A stretch of 64,000 bases of DNA, from positions 4,303,101 to 4,367,100 of the forward strand of contig NC_066838.1 of assembly GCF_001640805.2 (NCBI RefSeq), read 5' to 3'. Positions 55,501 to 64,000 of the stretch are shown here, piece after piece. Under the pieces are notes generated by a model that saw only the letters and a program-made list of their open reading frames with translations, was not told the DNA's origin and made no database searches. The stretch is from Lates calcarifer. Its lineage: Eukaryota > Chordata > Actinopteri > Centropomidae. The stretch's first letter is position 1; each line of letters starts with the position of its first letter. A program made the position numbers and the translations under genes.

Positions 55501-55550
55501 GGCTCCAACAGATTGCTGCTGCTGTAGAAAACAAAGTCACAGACCTATGA
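26720..55550 (+). CDS. plxnb1: Plexin-B1 (semaphorin receptor), complete, 37 coding exons
   Basis: Single-pass receptor for class 4 semaphorins that signals through its Ras/Rap GAP domain and through RhoGEFs. Joining 37 exons gives 2176 residues with every phase matching. Domains by residue: signal peptide 1-24; sema about 25-470; PSI1 about 480-530; PSI2 about 641-665; Thr/Ser-rich linker 677-930; PSI3 about 1038-1085; IPT domains about 1093-1440; RRRR furin-type site 1315-1318; transmembrane helix about 1530-1550; juxtamembrane coiled region; GAP halves about 1570-1780 and 1935-2140 with LMLRR (R1716, R1717) and LPLR (R2025) as putative catalytic arginines; Rho-binding domain about 1774-1900; C-terminal VTDL, the PDZ ligand B plexins use to recruit PDZ-RhoGEF/LARG. 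The long linker, the total length near that of human PLXNB1 (2135) and the end sequence [14 protein letters not shown] favour B1 over B3 (1909, short linker). The a/b teleost copy is unresolved. No disabling change is visible. Confidence 0.9.
27773..28015 (+). CDS. plxnb1: plxnb1 exon 2 (sema domain)
   Basis: Residues 289-369, including [14 protein letters not shown] and [10 protein letters not shown]. Flanked by TTGCAACAG and CCG|GTAAAG; phase 0 at both ends. Confidence 0.93.
29132..29314 (+). CDS. plxnb1: plxnb1 exon 3 (sema domain)
   Basis: Residues 370-430, with [19 protein letters not shown] and the end GTLHK. Acceptor TTTTGTAG, donor AAG|GTAGCT; 183 bases, phase 0. Confidence 0.93.
31884..32012 (+). 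CDS. plxnb1: plxnb1 exon 4 (end of sema domain)
   Basis: Residues 431-473, from VYLGQDG to [11 protein letters not shown], the last sema blade. Acceptor TTCCCCAG, donor ACT|GTAAGT. Confidence 0.93.
32721..32750. repeat. Perfect 12-bp inverted repeat (hairpin) in intron 4
   Basis: GAGTCAGAAATA and TATTTCTGACTC flank the 6-base loop TTGTAG. With one bulged base the pairing extends outward through TTTCTGG/CCAGAAA. Confidence 0.9.
32791..33006 (+). mobile_element. Possible retroposon tail in intron 4
   Basis: The stretch begins AAGATGGCACTCCCTAGTG, has a T-rich middle and ends AAGAATTCTAATGTGCTTGT, then GGCAAATAAACTCTCTAATC. The ending resembles a common fish retroposon 3' end. No coding remains. 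Confidence 0.45.
34062..34162 (+). CDS. plxnb1: plxnb1 exon 5 (PSI1, first part)
   Basis: Encodes [20 protein letters not shown], the cysteine signature of a plexin PSI domain. Acceptor TTTTCAG, donor AAG|GTGAGT; ends in phase 2. Confidence 0.93.
34302..34434 (+). CDS. plxnb1: plxnb1 exon 6 (PSI1, second part)
   Basis: Continues CGQQWEC to SRGEKTD, up to residue 551. The donor GAT|GTAATG is weak, but the frame and the family alignment support it. Confidence 0.88.
34651..34807 (+). CDS. plxnb1: plxnb1 exon 7 (region between PSI1 and PSI2)
   Basis: Encodes [19 protein letters not shown] and following residues. Acceptor CCTCCCACAG, donor ATG|GTGAGT; ends in phase 1. Confidence 0.92.
35022..35130 (+). 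CDS. plxnb1: plxnb1 exon 8 (region before PSI2)
   Basis: Encodes [18 protein letters not shown] to SGRRP, with a possible N-glycosylation site NVT. The donor GCC|GTGAGT is followed at once by a CA repeat. Ends in phase 2. Confidence 0.92.
35137..35171. repeat. (AC)n microsatellite directly after the exon 8 donor
   Basis: About 17 AC units begin right after GTGAGT, the 5' splice site of intron 8. CA repeats in this position are known binding sites of hnRNP L in mammals. Confidence 0.96.
35637..35745 (+). CDS. plxnb1: plxnb1 exon 9 (PSI2)
   Basis: Encodes [20 protein letters not shown], the second PSI domain, ending at residue 676. Acceptor GCTTTTCAAG, donor AAT|GTGAGT. Confidence 0.93.
36153..36914 (+). 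CDS. plxnb1: plxnb1 exon 10 (Thr/Ser/Pro-rich mucin-like linker)
   Basis: A single 762-base exon, phase 0 at both ends, encoding residues 677-930. The first third is rich in Pro and Thr with a run of ten Thr (36231-36260, mostly ACA codons); the rest is acidic and Ser/Thr-rich. I find no cysteine and one N-glycosylation motif (NIT). It separates PSI2 from PSI3 as the long linker does in PLXNB1. Probably disordered and O-glycosylated (inference). The acceptor CATCATCAAG is weak; the donor CTG|GTGAGT is strong. Being symmetric, it could be skipped without a frame change. Confidence 0.87.
37005..37325. mobile_element. Fold-back (MITE-like) element in intron 10 (family copy C)
   Basis: The left half (about 37005-37130) includes AGTTAGAGCAGAAGCTTCAC and TAGCTTAGCCTAGCATTAAG. 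The right half (about 37200-37323) is roughly its reverse complement, with GCTAGCTGTTTCCCTGCTTCC and GTATCAGTCTTCTCATCTAACT. The element has no coding capacity. Related copies are at 8048-8235, 18660-18725 and 51865-52222. Confidence 0.72.
38452..38550 (+). CDS. plxnb1: plxnb1 exon 11
   Basis: Residues 931-963, ECPCVEKVQ to [12 protein letters not shown], an IPT-like strand pattern ahead of PSI3. Phase 0 at both ends. Confidence 0.92.
38882..39004 (+). CDS. plxnb1: plxnb1 exon 12
   Basis: Residues 964-1004, [16 protein letters not shown] to FFITCQPYQ. Acceptor TACATCCAG, donor CAG|GTCAGA. Confidence 0.92.
39666..39759 (+). CDS. plxnb1: plxnb1 exon 13
   Basis: Encodes [20 protein letters not shown] to EDLY. 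The donor TATG|GTGGGG is weak but gives the correct phase 1 join to exon 14. Confidence 0.87.
39923..40092 (+). CDS. plxnb1: plxnb1 exon 14 (PSI3)
   Basis: Encodes [20 protein letters not shown] and CVWCGG, the third PSI domain, to residue 1092. Acceptor CTCGTTTCAG, donor TT|GTAAGA. Confidence 0.93.
40482..40557. repeat. Compound (AC)(GT)(TA)(GA) microsatellite with a perfect palindrome
   Basis: AC units switch to GT units at 40493/40494, which makes a 20-base perfect palindrome (40484-40503). A long TA run and a GA run follow. Alternating purine-pyrimidine tracts of this kind can form Z-DNA or cruciforms. Confidence 0.95.
40798..40949 (+). CDS. plxnb1: plxnb1 exon 15 (IPT1, first part; GC donor)
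   Basis: Encodes [20 protein letters not shown], a classic IPT/TIG start, to YEVSS. The donor is AAG|GCAAGT, a GC-type donor with an otherwise perfect consensus. Ends in phase 2. Confidence 0.9.
41040..41145 (+). CDS. plxnb1: plxnb1 exon 16 (IPT1, second part)
   Basis: Encodes [20 protein letters not shown] to TFSFQ, residue 1178. Acceptor ATCTTATAG, donor CAG|GTAAAG. Confidence 0.92.
42515..42651 (+). CDS. plxnb1: plxnb1 exon 17 (IPT2, first part)
   Basis: Encodes [20 protein letters not shown] to IGGVPCMV. Acceptor CATCATCAG, donor GT|GTAAGT; phase 2. Confidence 0.92.
42760..42933 (+). CDS. plxnb1: plxnb1 exon 18 (IPT2, second part)
   Basis: Encodes [20 protein letters not shown] to APSKSFL. 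Acceptor TCTCCCTCAG, donor CAG|GTGTGG; phase 2. Confidence 0.92.
44103..44340 (+). CDS. plxnb1: plxnb1 exon 19 (IPT3 with furin-type site)
   Basis: Encodes [20 protein letters not shown] to [11 protein letters not shown]. It contains RRRR-S (44200-44211, residues 1315-1318) within a basic loop, a good proprotein-convertase site. Acceptor GCCCTGTAG, donor CAG|GTGTGG. Confidence 0.92.
44432..44674 (+). CDS. plxnb1: plxnb1 exon 20 (IPT3, continued)
   Basis: Residues 1362-1442, [20 protein letters not shown] to GSIISVE. Acceptor CTCTTCCAG, donor GAG|GTGGGT; phase 0. Confidence 0.93.
45621..45797 (+). CDS. plxnb1: plxnb1 exon 21 (last extracellular IPT-like segment)
   Basis: Residues 1443-1501, [20 protein letters not shown] to LPEFT. 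Acceptor TTTCTTCCAG, donor ACT|GTGAGT. Confidence 0.93.
46021..46169 (+). CDS. plxnb1: plxnb1 exon 22 (transmembrane helix)
   Basis: Encodes [17 protein letters not shown], then the membrane span around [16 protein letters not shown] (about residues 1530-1550). Acceptor CTTTCCAG, donor CAG|GTAAAC; phase 2. Confidence 0.94.
46278..46378 (+). CDS. plxnb1: plxnb1 exon 23 (juxtamembrane segment)
   Basis: Encodes [20 protein letters not shown] and CKKEFT, the basic juxtamembrane helix that in plexins regulates GAP dimerisation. Donor ACAG|GTATTA; phase 1. Confidence 0.93.
46487..46704 (+). CDS. plxnb1: plxnb1 exon 24 (start of GAP domain)
   Basis: Encodes [20 protein letters not shown] to LNSKLFLTK, residue 1657. 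Acceptor CTCCCTCAG, donor AAG|GTCAGC. Confidence 0.93.
46818..46996 (+). CDS. plxnb1: plxnb1 exon 25 (GAP domain, first half)
   Basis: Encodes [20 protein letters not shown] to KNPKLMLR. The Arg pair R1716-R1717 aligns with GAP arginines of plexins. Donor GAG|GTGAGG; phase 2. Confidence 0.94.
47099..47165 (+). CDS. plxnb1: plxnb1 exon 26 (GAP domain)
   Basis: 67 bases: [20 protein letters not shown] to R1739. Acceptor TCTTCCAG, donor AGG|GTATGT. Confidence 0.93.
47597..47743 (+). CDS. plxnb1: plxnb1 exon 27 (GAP to Rho-binding domain)
   Basis: Residues 1740-1788, [20 protein letters not shown] to EDVEYRTL. Acceptor TCGACCAG, donor CTG|GTTAGG; phase 0. Confidence 0.93.
48038..48212 (+). CDS. 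plxnb1: plxnb1 exon 28 (Rho-binding domain)
   Basis: Encodes [13 protein letters not shown], then [20 protein letters not shown], the ubiquitin-like fold that binds Rac1/Rnd GTPases. Donor CTTG|GTAAGG; phase 1. Confidence 0.93.
48302..48405 (+). CDS. plxnb1: plxnb1 exon 29 (Rho-binding domain)
   Basis: Encodes [20 protein letters not shown] to LQHYK, residue 1881. Acceptor TTCCTTCCAG, donor AAG|GTGCAA. Confidence 0.93.
48526..48610 (+). CDS. plxnb1: plxnb1 exon 30 (Rho-binding domain end)
   Basis: Encodes [20 protein letters not shown] to YMPGE. Acceptor GTAATGCAG, donor AAA|GTAAGT; phase 1. Confidence 0.93.
48855..49190 (+). mobile_element. SINE-like retroposon in intron 30
   Basis: The head TAGCATTGTTGCCTCACAGC and GGTTCCGGTTCACC resemble a tRNA-derived start with a degraded B box. 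The body holds GTGGAGTTTGCATGTTCTCC, GGGTACTCCAGC, CTTCCTCCCACAGTCCAAAG and GCTGGGATAGGCTCCAGCCC. These blocks are familiar from memory as one of the most abundant fish retroposons. I do not assign a family name. Confidence 0.8.
50028..50200 (+). CDS. plxnb1: plxnb1 exon 31 (linker into second GAP half)
   Basis: Encodes [20 protein letters not shown], a basic stretch with RRGS, and [14 protein letters not shown]. Acceptor CTCCTGTCAG, donor AAG|GTAACA; ends at residue 1967, phase 0. Confidence 0.93.
51343..51503 (+). CDS. plxnb1: plxnb1 exon 32 (GAP domain, second half)
   Basis: Encodes [20 protein letters not shown] to IHIWKTN. Acceptor GTGTCTCAG, donor CAG|GTAACT; phase 2. Confidence 0.94.
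51865..52222. mobile_element. Fold-back (MITE-like) element in intron 32 (family copy D)
   Basis: The left side has TTTGCTTTCTTGCTCTTAG and AGTTAGATGAGAAAATTGAC. The right side ends with GCATATTTCAAAAAATTTC, roughly the reverse complement of the start of copy A (8048-8235). It is non-coding. Confidence 0.68.
52377..52524 (+). CDS. plxnb1: plxnb1 exon 33 (GAP domain, second Arg motif)
   Basis: Encodes [20 protein letters not shown] to ADHKLGR. R2025 in LPLRFW matches the second conserved GAP arginine of plexins. Acceptor CCAAACAG, donor CGG|GTGAGT. Confidence 0.94.
52950..53014 (+). CDS. plxnb1: plxnb1 exon 34 (GAP domain)
   Basis: 65 bases: [20 protein letters not shown] and E. Acceptor CTTGCACAG, donor GAG|GTAAGA; phase 2. 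Confidence 0.93.
54457..54532 (+). CDS. plxnb1: plxnb1 exon 35 (GAP domain)
   Basis: 76 bases: [20 protein letters not shown] to LSR. Acceptor CTCTCCAG, donor CGT|GTATGT; phase 0. Confidence 0.93.
54743..54817 (+). CDS. plxnb1: plxnb1 exon 36
   Basis: 75 bases, residues 2118-2142: [20 protein letters not shown] to YYDQ. Acceptor CCGAAACAG, donor CAA|GTGAGT. Confidence 0.93.
55446..55550 (+). CDS. plxnb1: plxnb1 exon 37 (C-terminus, VTDL PDZ ligand, stop)
   Basis: Residues 2143-2176, [20 protein letters not shown] to KVTDL, then TGA at 55548-55550. The VTDL end is the class I PDZ ligand specific to B plexins. Acceptor ATCCTGTCAG. Confidence 0.95.
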   Translation: MITALEEDSTAQKMQLGYRLQQIAAAVENKVTDL

Positions 55551-58088
55551 CCCTAAGGACGGATTCTTCTTTTAACCTTGAAAGAGGACGGTGGTGAAAA
55601 AAAGGTTGTCTCCTGGAGGAAAAAAGCAAAGGAGGACAAAGGAACATTGTGGTGCATACCATGATTTGGCTGTCATTTTGACAGACTTCTTTTTAGTGAA
55701 GGGAGAAATTATCTTGAGAGGGTCACTGACACTGGCCATGTTTCCTGTCCTGTGTGCTGGTGGTACAGTAATACTCCCTTGGAATTTCCACAGGTCCTAA
55801 CACTGGGAGTAAAATGACACTGTTCTGAGGGAAAAGGGAGAAAATGTGAAATGAAGCACATCAAAACAAAACAACTTCCTCTGAACCATGACACCTCTCA
55901 TAAGGATTTCCCACACTGAATTCAAACTAAAGGGAGACATGAAAAGAGGTCATTTTTTTTGTTTTCCCTTGAACTCAGTGTATCTTGTCAGACTTTCTTG
56001 ACCAACTGCATAGAACATTCCTGCAAGTTTACATCTTACAACTACGCTTATTAGTCTTCTGCTGAGCTGCTGAGGAATGGATGCTGTAGGTGGGCTGGAT
56101 GTTGAGAGCATGAACGAGGACGAAAAGGGAAAAGGAGGACTTGAACTTTATCGTCGACAGCTGTGGAATTTTTACCACATTATGTCAAAGTCTTACATAA
56201 AGGACAAACAAATAATGACACTGCTGAAGTGCTGTGGAGGCCCGAAGAACATTTTTTCAATCTGCTTTTAGCTTCCTTAAATCATTCTACCAAGTCTTAC
56301 TCCGTGTGAGTTCAGTTATTGGACAGTTAGTTGTTTCCTTTTTCATTTTCAGGTTTCACATCACCAGTTGACCTTTTACTGTAATTTATAGATCCTGCCT
56401 CATGTAGTTTGAACTGAAACCCAGTGTTTTGTTAGGGTTGATTTTATTTTGTTGAGGACCTAATACATGCACACTCTTAACTTGCTCTCTTTCCATAGTG
56501 ACTTACTGTTTTTTCCTAGGTAATGTTTCCCAAATGTTGATACAATTTTTTTATCTTTTACCCAAGACAGCATGGCAGAGTTTTATGCGTAAACTGATCC
56601 GTCCTCAAGAAAATTATGAAAGTAAAATCTACTACAAGTTTAACATTGTTGACAAAATCAACAACAGCACTAGTAACCTTTACCAATCCAGCAATCCAGA
56701 TGATCTTATCACTCATGAAAGACCAAGCCTAACTTATTTGGAAAAAAATGCACAAATCTAAAATAATACACAACCGAAATGAGGAATATGTCTATAATTA
56801 TCTGATTTATTTCATTCTTTCACTGCCACTTCAGGATTTATTTTTCCTTCAGCAGGGTTTCTTTTGTATTTGCATAATATATTTTCCTTCCACAAGATTT
56901 TTTGGGGGTGCGATTTGTTTGTCTACATATGAAAATTGTCAAGCATAGAAAAACAATTCTGTTTGATGGATTGTAAATCCTGAGGTTACAATGAAAAGAA
57001 ATATGTGGAATTAAACTACATACAGTATTGATACAATTATGTCTTATGTATGTGCATTTTATAGTTTTATTTCAATTGATTTGTCCAAATTCATAGTTAC
57101 AATTTAAGTTAGGTTTGATCTTCCATATTTCTAAGATGTTTTGGCAACTGTCTATATACATATACATATTCTGTTTTTGGCTTTATAGAACACAGGTTTT
57201 TTTCATGCAGCAACTACTCACATGAATTCTCTCTTTCCCATGGTCACTTGACTACATCTGAGTCACATTTTGCAGTTGATTCAGCTCCACCTGTGACTTT
57301 AGTTTCTAAGACCCTTCACTATAATGGCCTTTGTCAGGGTGAAGGAAATTGAGGAAACTGCTGGATGGTTGTCAAAACAGCTGTGCCCTGATTTTATGCT
57401 TTGATTTCTATTCATGTTTTTGGCGTCAAAGTGGATGCCAGATTTTAGCAGTGTTACAGCAGTGTAAAGCTGCACTCTTTATCGTGTAGAAATGACTCCT
57501 TTTCTCTCAAGACTTAAATCAGTCAATATGGCTACTAAACAAAGTGTGTTCCCTGTTCCTCTGTAATGCCACACATGAAAGTCTTTTGCTAGTTTTTTTT
57601 TTTTTTTTCAATTTAATTTATTGTTTATTTATTTTATTGTGTATGTTGTTGATTATTATTTTTGGACTCATAAAATGATTATGGTTATGTCCCTCCCAAT
57701 CTGCTGTCACGTTTTTTTTTTTTTTTTAAAGGAAAGCAAGAGTCTTTTTTTAAGATAAGTGTGAGGATATATAAGTCAATATCAAATTCACATTCAACTC
57801 TGATACACTTCCAGTCTCTCATTTTATGTGTTGCATCCATTTCAGAGGCAATAGAGAAAAATAATTAATTTGTAACATTGCAAGCAATTGCCTTGTACAT
57901 TGAAAAGTCATTATTACCATTCTTTGCCATGCACATTAGTGTTGCTTGTGGCTTATTTGTGTATGCAAAGCTCAGTTCTGTTTTACCAGTTTCCTGTGCT
58001 GTAGATACAAACTGTTCTTAAGTAATCCTGACTTTAGTGTTCTCTAACTAATTGATAGGATGAACCTAACAACAACTTAATGTGATGC

Positions 58089-58094
58089 AATAAA
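58089..58094 (+). terminator. Candidate poly(A) signal AATAAA
   Basis: Canonical hexamer about 2.5 kb downstream of the plexin stop, followed by a GT-rich stretch. Confidence 0.45.
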
Positions 58095-58242
58095 GTGGTC
58101 CCAATGTTAATGAATCTCTGAAATTACTTTGCTACTACACTGTGTTGATTATACTTTACCTTGTCCTTTTGGTTAGCTTGTTCATTCAGTTTTGTCAGTA
58201 AGATATACCAGTGAGCCAGGATATACAATATCTAAACCTTGA

Positions 58243-58248
58243 AATAAA
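58243..58248 (+). terminator. Candidate poly(A) signal AATAAA
   Basis: Canonical hexamer in the degenerate repeat region; the alternative to the one at 58089. Confidence 0.4.
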
Positions 58249-58393
58249 TTTAATTCAGTGTTTTATTTATGCTATTAGTTACACCTGTTTTTTTACAAGT
58301 TGATAAACAGAATCTATCTTGAGATTTGTTACTGACTAAAAGAAATCACATCCTAGAGAATGCATTGCAAGTTTACTGTTACATGATATCATT

Positions 58394-58399
58394 AATAAA
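58394..58399 (+). terminator. Candidate poly(A) signal AATAAA
   Basis: Third canonical hexamer within about 300 bases. Confidence 0.4.
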
Positions 58400-58649
58400 A
58401 TTTGGTACAAACGCGTATTTGTACTCATGGACGAAGCACAATTAGGTCTGTTAGTTAGCTATGCAAGCTATGTGAACCAGCACGCACAATATCAAGACCC
58501 CTGAAATGATACACCTGAATGGAATCTAGTCATTAATTTCATTATTTACACCTATATTTGACAAGTCAGTATGTCTTAGTAAGCCATGCCAGCGTGCACA
58601 ATACCAGGACCCCAGAGCTGATGCCGTGATACTGAATTACTGACATTAA

Positions 58650-60640
58650 CAGTAATATCTGTGCTTTTCCTCTAAGGACATTTCAAAATGTCTCAAAATG
58701 CCCATTACAAAGAACTGTTACTACAGAACACTTCATAAAGTAAAGTGACCTGCACTTGGTGTTGTTATAGTAAATCATAACTAATTCCAGGCTAGCCCCG
58801 TTTGTTGACACTAATGGGTGCACTAGCTCAGTATCAGCCAACACATTAACTACTTCCTGTCATCAGTGAGCCAGGTTAGAGAAACATATCTAGACATCCT
58901 CTCTCAGCATAAAATTGAGGAATAGCTAAACATTCATCTGCCGTCTACTGTGCGTGTATCAGGTGACAGCTGTGTGTTTGTTTTGGCTGGAGCCACCCCT
59001 GAAGGTATTTTATATGCATTATGTATGTTCAAGTGCTAAACCAAGGACAAGCAGGATCAGCGTGATTCTTAAATTAGCAGCAAGCATCATAGGAAGTGAA
59101 CGCAGGCCACGTTTCAGTCTGTGGTCTGCAGGGGTGAGGGTGCGTGTGTTAGCATGTATGGTCTATGAGTATCCATGTACAGGTATATATTTATCCCCTA
59201 CTAACCCAGTGATCTAGATCCACGCGGGTGCTGTTTTGATGACTCTCCACAACACACACATACACACACACACACAAATGTTTACTGCTCCCGTGGGAAG
59301 TGTCTTATTACTAAAGCTTGCTGAAAATGGAAAATAGCAACAGCCAGCAAAGGCTTTTCAGCTTAAGACTGGACCAACATTAGACAGTAATAGCAGGACA
59401 CATGAGGATGGTATGAAAAAAAAAAAGAATGAACACCTGCACACGCCAATGCAATACGATACAACAGCCTTGCAAGTACTTTACACTGTACAGTGTGTTC
59501 AGTGTTCGGCTTTGTTTGAGACGTTGGTCAGTTTTTTGAACACAGTTGTAGCATCTGTTGATTGCATATGTATGTATGTATATGTAAAATATTCCTATAA
59601 TTTTATGAAAAACATACTCACTGGAATGTGACCTGTCACAAGCTGCATTGTCACAGATGACACTTGGGGGCAGTGCAACAAAGCTGTCTCCAAGCGTTTC
59701 ATATCAATGAGAGTGGGCTAAATAACAGATACACATCTCCGTGTAATGCAATGCAGTTCAACAGCACCACTAACCACATCCTCCAGGATGTATGTATAGT
59801 TGAAAGCATTAAAGCAATATTTTTATTGATCAGTTGAACAGTTTTGCTGTTCCAGGCTTTCTCTTCGTCCACTCTGCTTTTAAAACAGAGCTTCTAACAA
59901 ATGGAGCCCAGAACATGAGGAGACATTTTGATGATAGTATGGATGTAAAAACTATGTGGTTTGAGGTCCTTTATTAGAAAAATAATCCACAATCCCCATT
60001 TCTATGATTATAAATGCAACATTTTTATCAAACAGACCTCATCTGGCTTTTAAAAAACAGACTTTCTGATAGTGATCATCCAGGACAGCAATGTTGGACT
60101 CAGTGAAACCAGATAACCCCAAGAGAGCCAGACTAAGTGAACTTGTTTTGTTGTACGGGCTCCTGGCAGGAAAAAGGTGTTTAACTGCTAAATGTTCACC
60201 GTCTAGTTGCTAACTGTGTCTTTGCTGTTTGGTGTTGGGAATGTAGTGTGCTTTATTGCTTTTTAACTTTATTTTTTATTTTTATTTTTTTGGTTTTATG
60301 TTTGTCCACTTTGGAATTGCTTATATACATAAATAAACATTTGTGACTTTTAAAGTTATATAGTTTGTAAATGTAATTTGCTTGAAATTCAAACCATCTT
60401 TCTTTTATTAGTCTTAACGTGTGTCTTCAAATATGCCTCAGCCATAGTGTGCTGTATGGACAGAATACAGGGCCCAGATAAGCCCCTGTGATAACATGTC
60501 ATCTGAGTAAGAACAGTTATTCACGTGAGGTCAAGTGGTCCCTGATATCTTACGGCTCCACAACGCGCACGCATGCACACACACATAAAACATACCTTTC
60601 ACCTGTCATTACTCTCCCCCAACACCATCAGTTTTTTGTT
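58650..60640. other. Intergenic region without a supportable gene
   Basis: Between the plexin 3' end and the microsatellite at 60649 I find no exon or RNA gene. Short CA runs occur near 59251-59277. It is AT-rich in the second half. Confidence 0.5.
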
Positions 60641-60645
60641 TCATT

Positions 60646-60648
<3 letters not shown>

Positions 60649-60733
<85 letters not shown>
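60649..60733. repeat. Compound (CT)n(CA)n microsatellite
   Basis: About 24 CT units followed by about 18 CA units. The long Ser-Leu and Thr-His open frames across it are repeat artefacts. Confidence 0.97.
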
Positions 60734-60735
<2 letters not shown>

Positions 60736-60736
60736 T

Positions 60737-60960
60737 GGACACTTGCGTTTATGAGGACCCATCATTAACATAATGCATTCCCCAGCCTCTTACCCTGTCC
60801 TTAACCATCACACCTGAATACCTAACCCTAAACCTAAACATAATTCTAACTGTAATCCTCAAACCAAGTCTTAACCCTCAAACACAGTATTTAAACTTGT
60901 GGAGACCACAAACCTGTCAGATCCCCCAAGTACAGTGGGCACCCCGGTTTTCTCCCACAC
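60737..60960. repeat. Fish dispersed repeat with degenerate CCCTAA-like motifs
   Basis: Following the CA repeat are ATGAGGACCCATCATTAACA, TAATGCATTCCCC, repeated CTAACCCTAAACCTAA-like blocks, CAAGTCTTAACCCTCAAA and CTTGTGGAGACC. From memory this is a common fish repeat. The motifs look telomere-like but are too degenerate to be a telomere tract. Confidence 0.65.
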
Positions 60961-61371
60961 GCACATACACACATCACATCACACAAGAGGGATGAGGGTT
61001 AAAACATATAAATATATATGCTATATTTGGCAAGATAGCACCACATGTTTTCACACAGAATGACACTTCAGATAGATACTGTGAGTACAGTATCTATGCT
61101 GTTATTTAGCAGCTAAGTGTTTCAGAATGTACTAAACACACACATTCACACCTGCTGAACTCTCATGGGTAACATAATGGCTAATATGCCCATGAAAAAC
61201 AAACCCTCCTCATTTGACCTTCATTCTCATGACTTTAATGTGATACTTTATATTGTGTTGGAGGTTGGGGATCCCATTCTCAAGCCATGTTTAGCAATCT
61301 GTGATCCCCGTGGCCCAAAGGTCAAACTCCCTGTGAGGCTGGGGGTGGGGAGGTGTGTGTGGGGGAATCAG

Positions 61372-61377
61372 CAGCTG
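61372..61377. promoter_or_regulatory. E-box CAGCTG upstream of the SRPK gene
   Basis: Myogenic-type E-box. Further copies are at 61665-61670 and 61814-61819, with CAACTG at 61673-61678. Confidence 0.35.
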
Positions 61378-61529
61378 TCCCTCCCTCACCTCCCTCAATC
61401 TGTTTTGCCTCACACGACACTCCTCTCATCTTTTAGCCCCTGTGCTCTCTGTTATGGCTTTCCCACAGTAGGAGAGAGAGAGAGGGAGAGAGAAACAGTC
61501 AGCTACTCAGACCAGGAGTGAGTGAAGGA

Positions 61530-61535
61530 TATAAA
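61530..61535 (+). promoter_or_regulatory. TATA-like box TATAAA, or end of a 5' untranslated exon
   Basis: TATAAA lies 330 bases upstream of the proposed kinase start codon. However, CAG|GTAAAG at 61537-61542 is a good splice donor, so the same bases may instead be the end of an untranslated first exon spliced to 61840. The sequence alone does not decide. Confidence 0.3.
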
Positions 61536-61861
61536 TCAGGTAAAGGCCTGACAGGCAGTGAGTTAGGAAGCTGCTGGGGGTTTCCACGTTTAGACCCTGC
61601 TGACTACTGCTGCTGCCGTTCCCAGTCTTCTGAGATATCGACCAGACCCCTCCCTCCTACCTCTCAGCTGCTCAACTGTTTTCTAGTGGTTCAACATTAA
61701 AGGTGCTGGAGCTTCATTTACTATTGCTACTGTATCTGTGTCTCTCCTTACTTTATGATGAATATTTGACCTCTGCAGACAGCAGACATCCACCACATTT
61801 TAATTCAAGATACCAGCTGTTTGATTGCTGTCTCTGCAGGCTGCATCTGCTGAACCACACA

Positions 61862-63920
<2,059 letters not shown>

Positions 63921-64000
63921 TAGGGTTAATTAGGGACTGAACAAAAATGACTGATGTGGGGAGGGAGGTTGAGTCTAATATTTTGTTTTAAAATTCAAGT

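Larger units (their letters stand above)
55551..58399 (+). other. plxnb1: plxnb1 3' UTR (proposed extent)
   Basis: Non-coding sequence after the stop codon, AT-rich with poly-T runs near 57592-57610 and 57712-57727. AATAAA signals are at 58089-58094, 58243-58248 and 58394-58399. A Pumilio-type TGTAGATA is at 58000-58007. The true end is not provable without transcript data; an AATAAA at 60332 would give a longer form. Confidence 0.55.
58190..58650. repeat. Degenerate tandem-like repeat near the plexin 3' end
   Basis: Units starting near 58225, 58486 and 58598 share an ACAATATC/ACAATACC block followed by AGACC/GGACC. The first two also share TTACACCTGT/TTACACCTAT and ACAAGT further on. Spacing is uneven (261 and 112 bases), so this is a diverged duplication or several copies of one dispersed repeat. 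Confidence 0.5.

Noticed and set aside
26720..55550. Naming the plexin plxnb3 from the adjacent SRPK gene
   Set aside because: The synteny suggests it, but the long linker, length and cytoplasmic tail match PLXNB1. Kept as the main alternative.
60737..60900. Interstitial telomere repeat
   Set aside because: The CCCTAA-like motifs are too degenerate and irregular, and match a dispersed fish repeat better.

Overview
This window reads as genomic DNA from a teleost fish, probably a spiny-rayed (acanthomorph) species. The evidence is a large vertebrate-type gene with GT-AG introns, abundant CA/GT microsatellites, Tc1-like DNA-transposon remnants and several interspersed repeats that are typical of fish genomes. 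There is no prokaryotic, viral or plasmid content.

The main gene is a complete B-type plexin on the + strand. Its 37 coding exons run from the ATG at 26720 to the TGA at 55550. I assembled them exon by exon from splice sites and phase; every junction keeps frame and the protein comes to 2176 residues. The order is signal peptide, sema domain, PSI1, PSI2, a Thr/Ser-rich linker encoded by one 762-bp exon, PSI3, IPT domains with a furin-type RRRR site, one transmembrane helix, a split RasGAP domain interrupted by a Rho-binding domain, and a C-terminal VTDL PDZ ligand. The long PSI2-PSI3 linker, the total length and the cytoplasmic and C-terminal sequence fit PLXNB1 better than PLXNB3. The a/b teleost duplicate cannot be resolved here.

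Downstream on the same strand (61840 to the window end) are the first three exons of an SRPK-family SR-protein kinase. They reach the glycine-rich loop of the kinase domain and the gene continues past the window. The plexin-B/SRPK tandem parallels the mammalian PLXNB3-SRPK3 pair, which is of interest because this plexin looks like B1. The short intergenic region and first intron of the kinase gene hold E-boxes, a TATA-like box and a perfect MEF2 consensus, in line with the muscle expression known for SRPK3.

Bases 1-26709 hold no protein-coding gene I can support. They are probably 5' intron or intergenic DNA of the plexin gene. They contain microsatellites, an internally deleted Tc1-like element (13340-14344), a 317-bp MITE-like element (14697-15013), fragments of a fold-back element family that recurs in plexin introns, other fish repeats and one orphan candidate exon (25755-25849). 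Bases 55551 to about 58400 are the plexin 3' UTR, ending in several AATAAA signals inside a degenerate repeat.

The more unusual signals are two short introns (90 bp, GC-AG; and 108 bp) that are stop-free and in frame, so retention would add 30 and 36 residues to the plexin; a CA repeat directly against the exon 8 donor site; the mucin-like linker exon with a Thr run; and the orphan candidate exon. I see no clearly new biological system.
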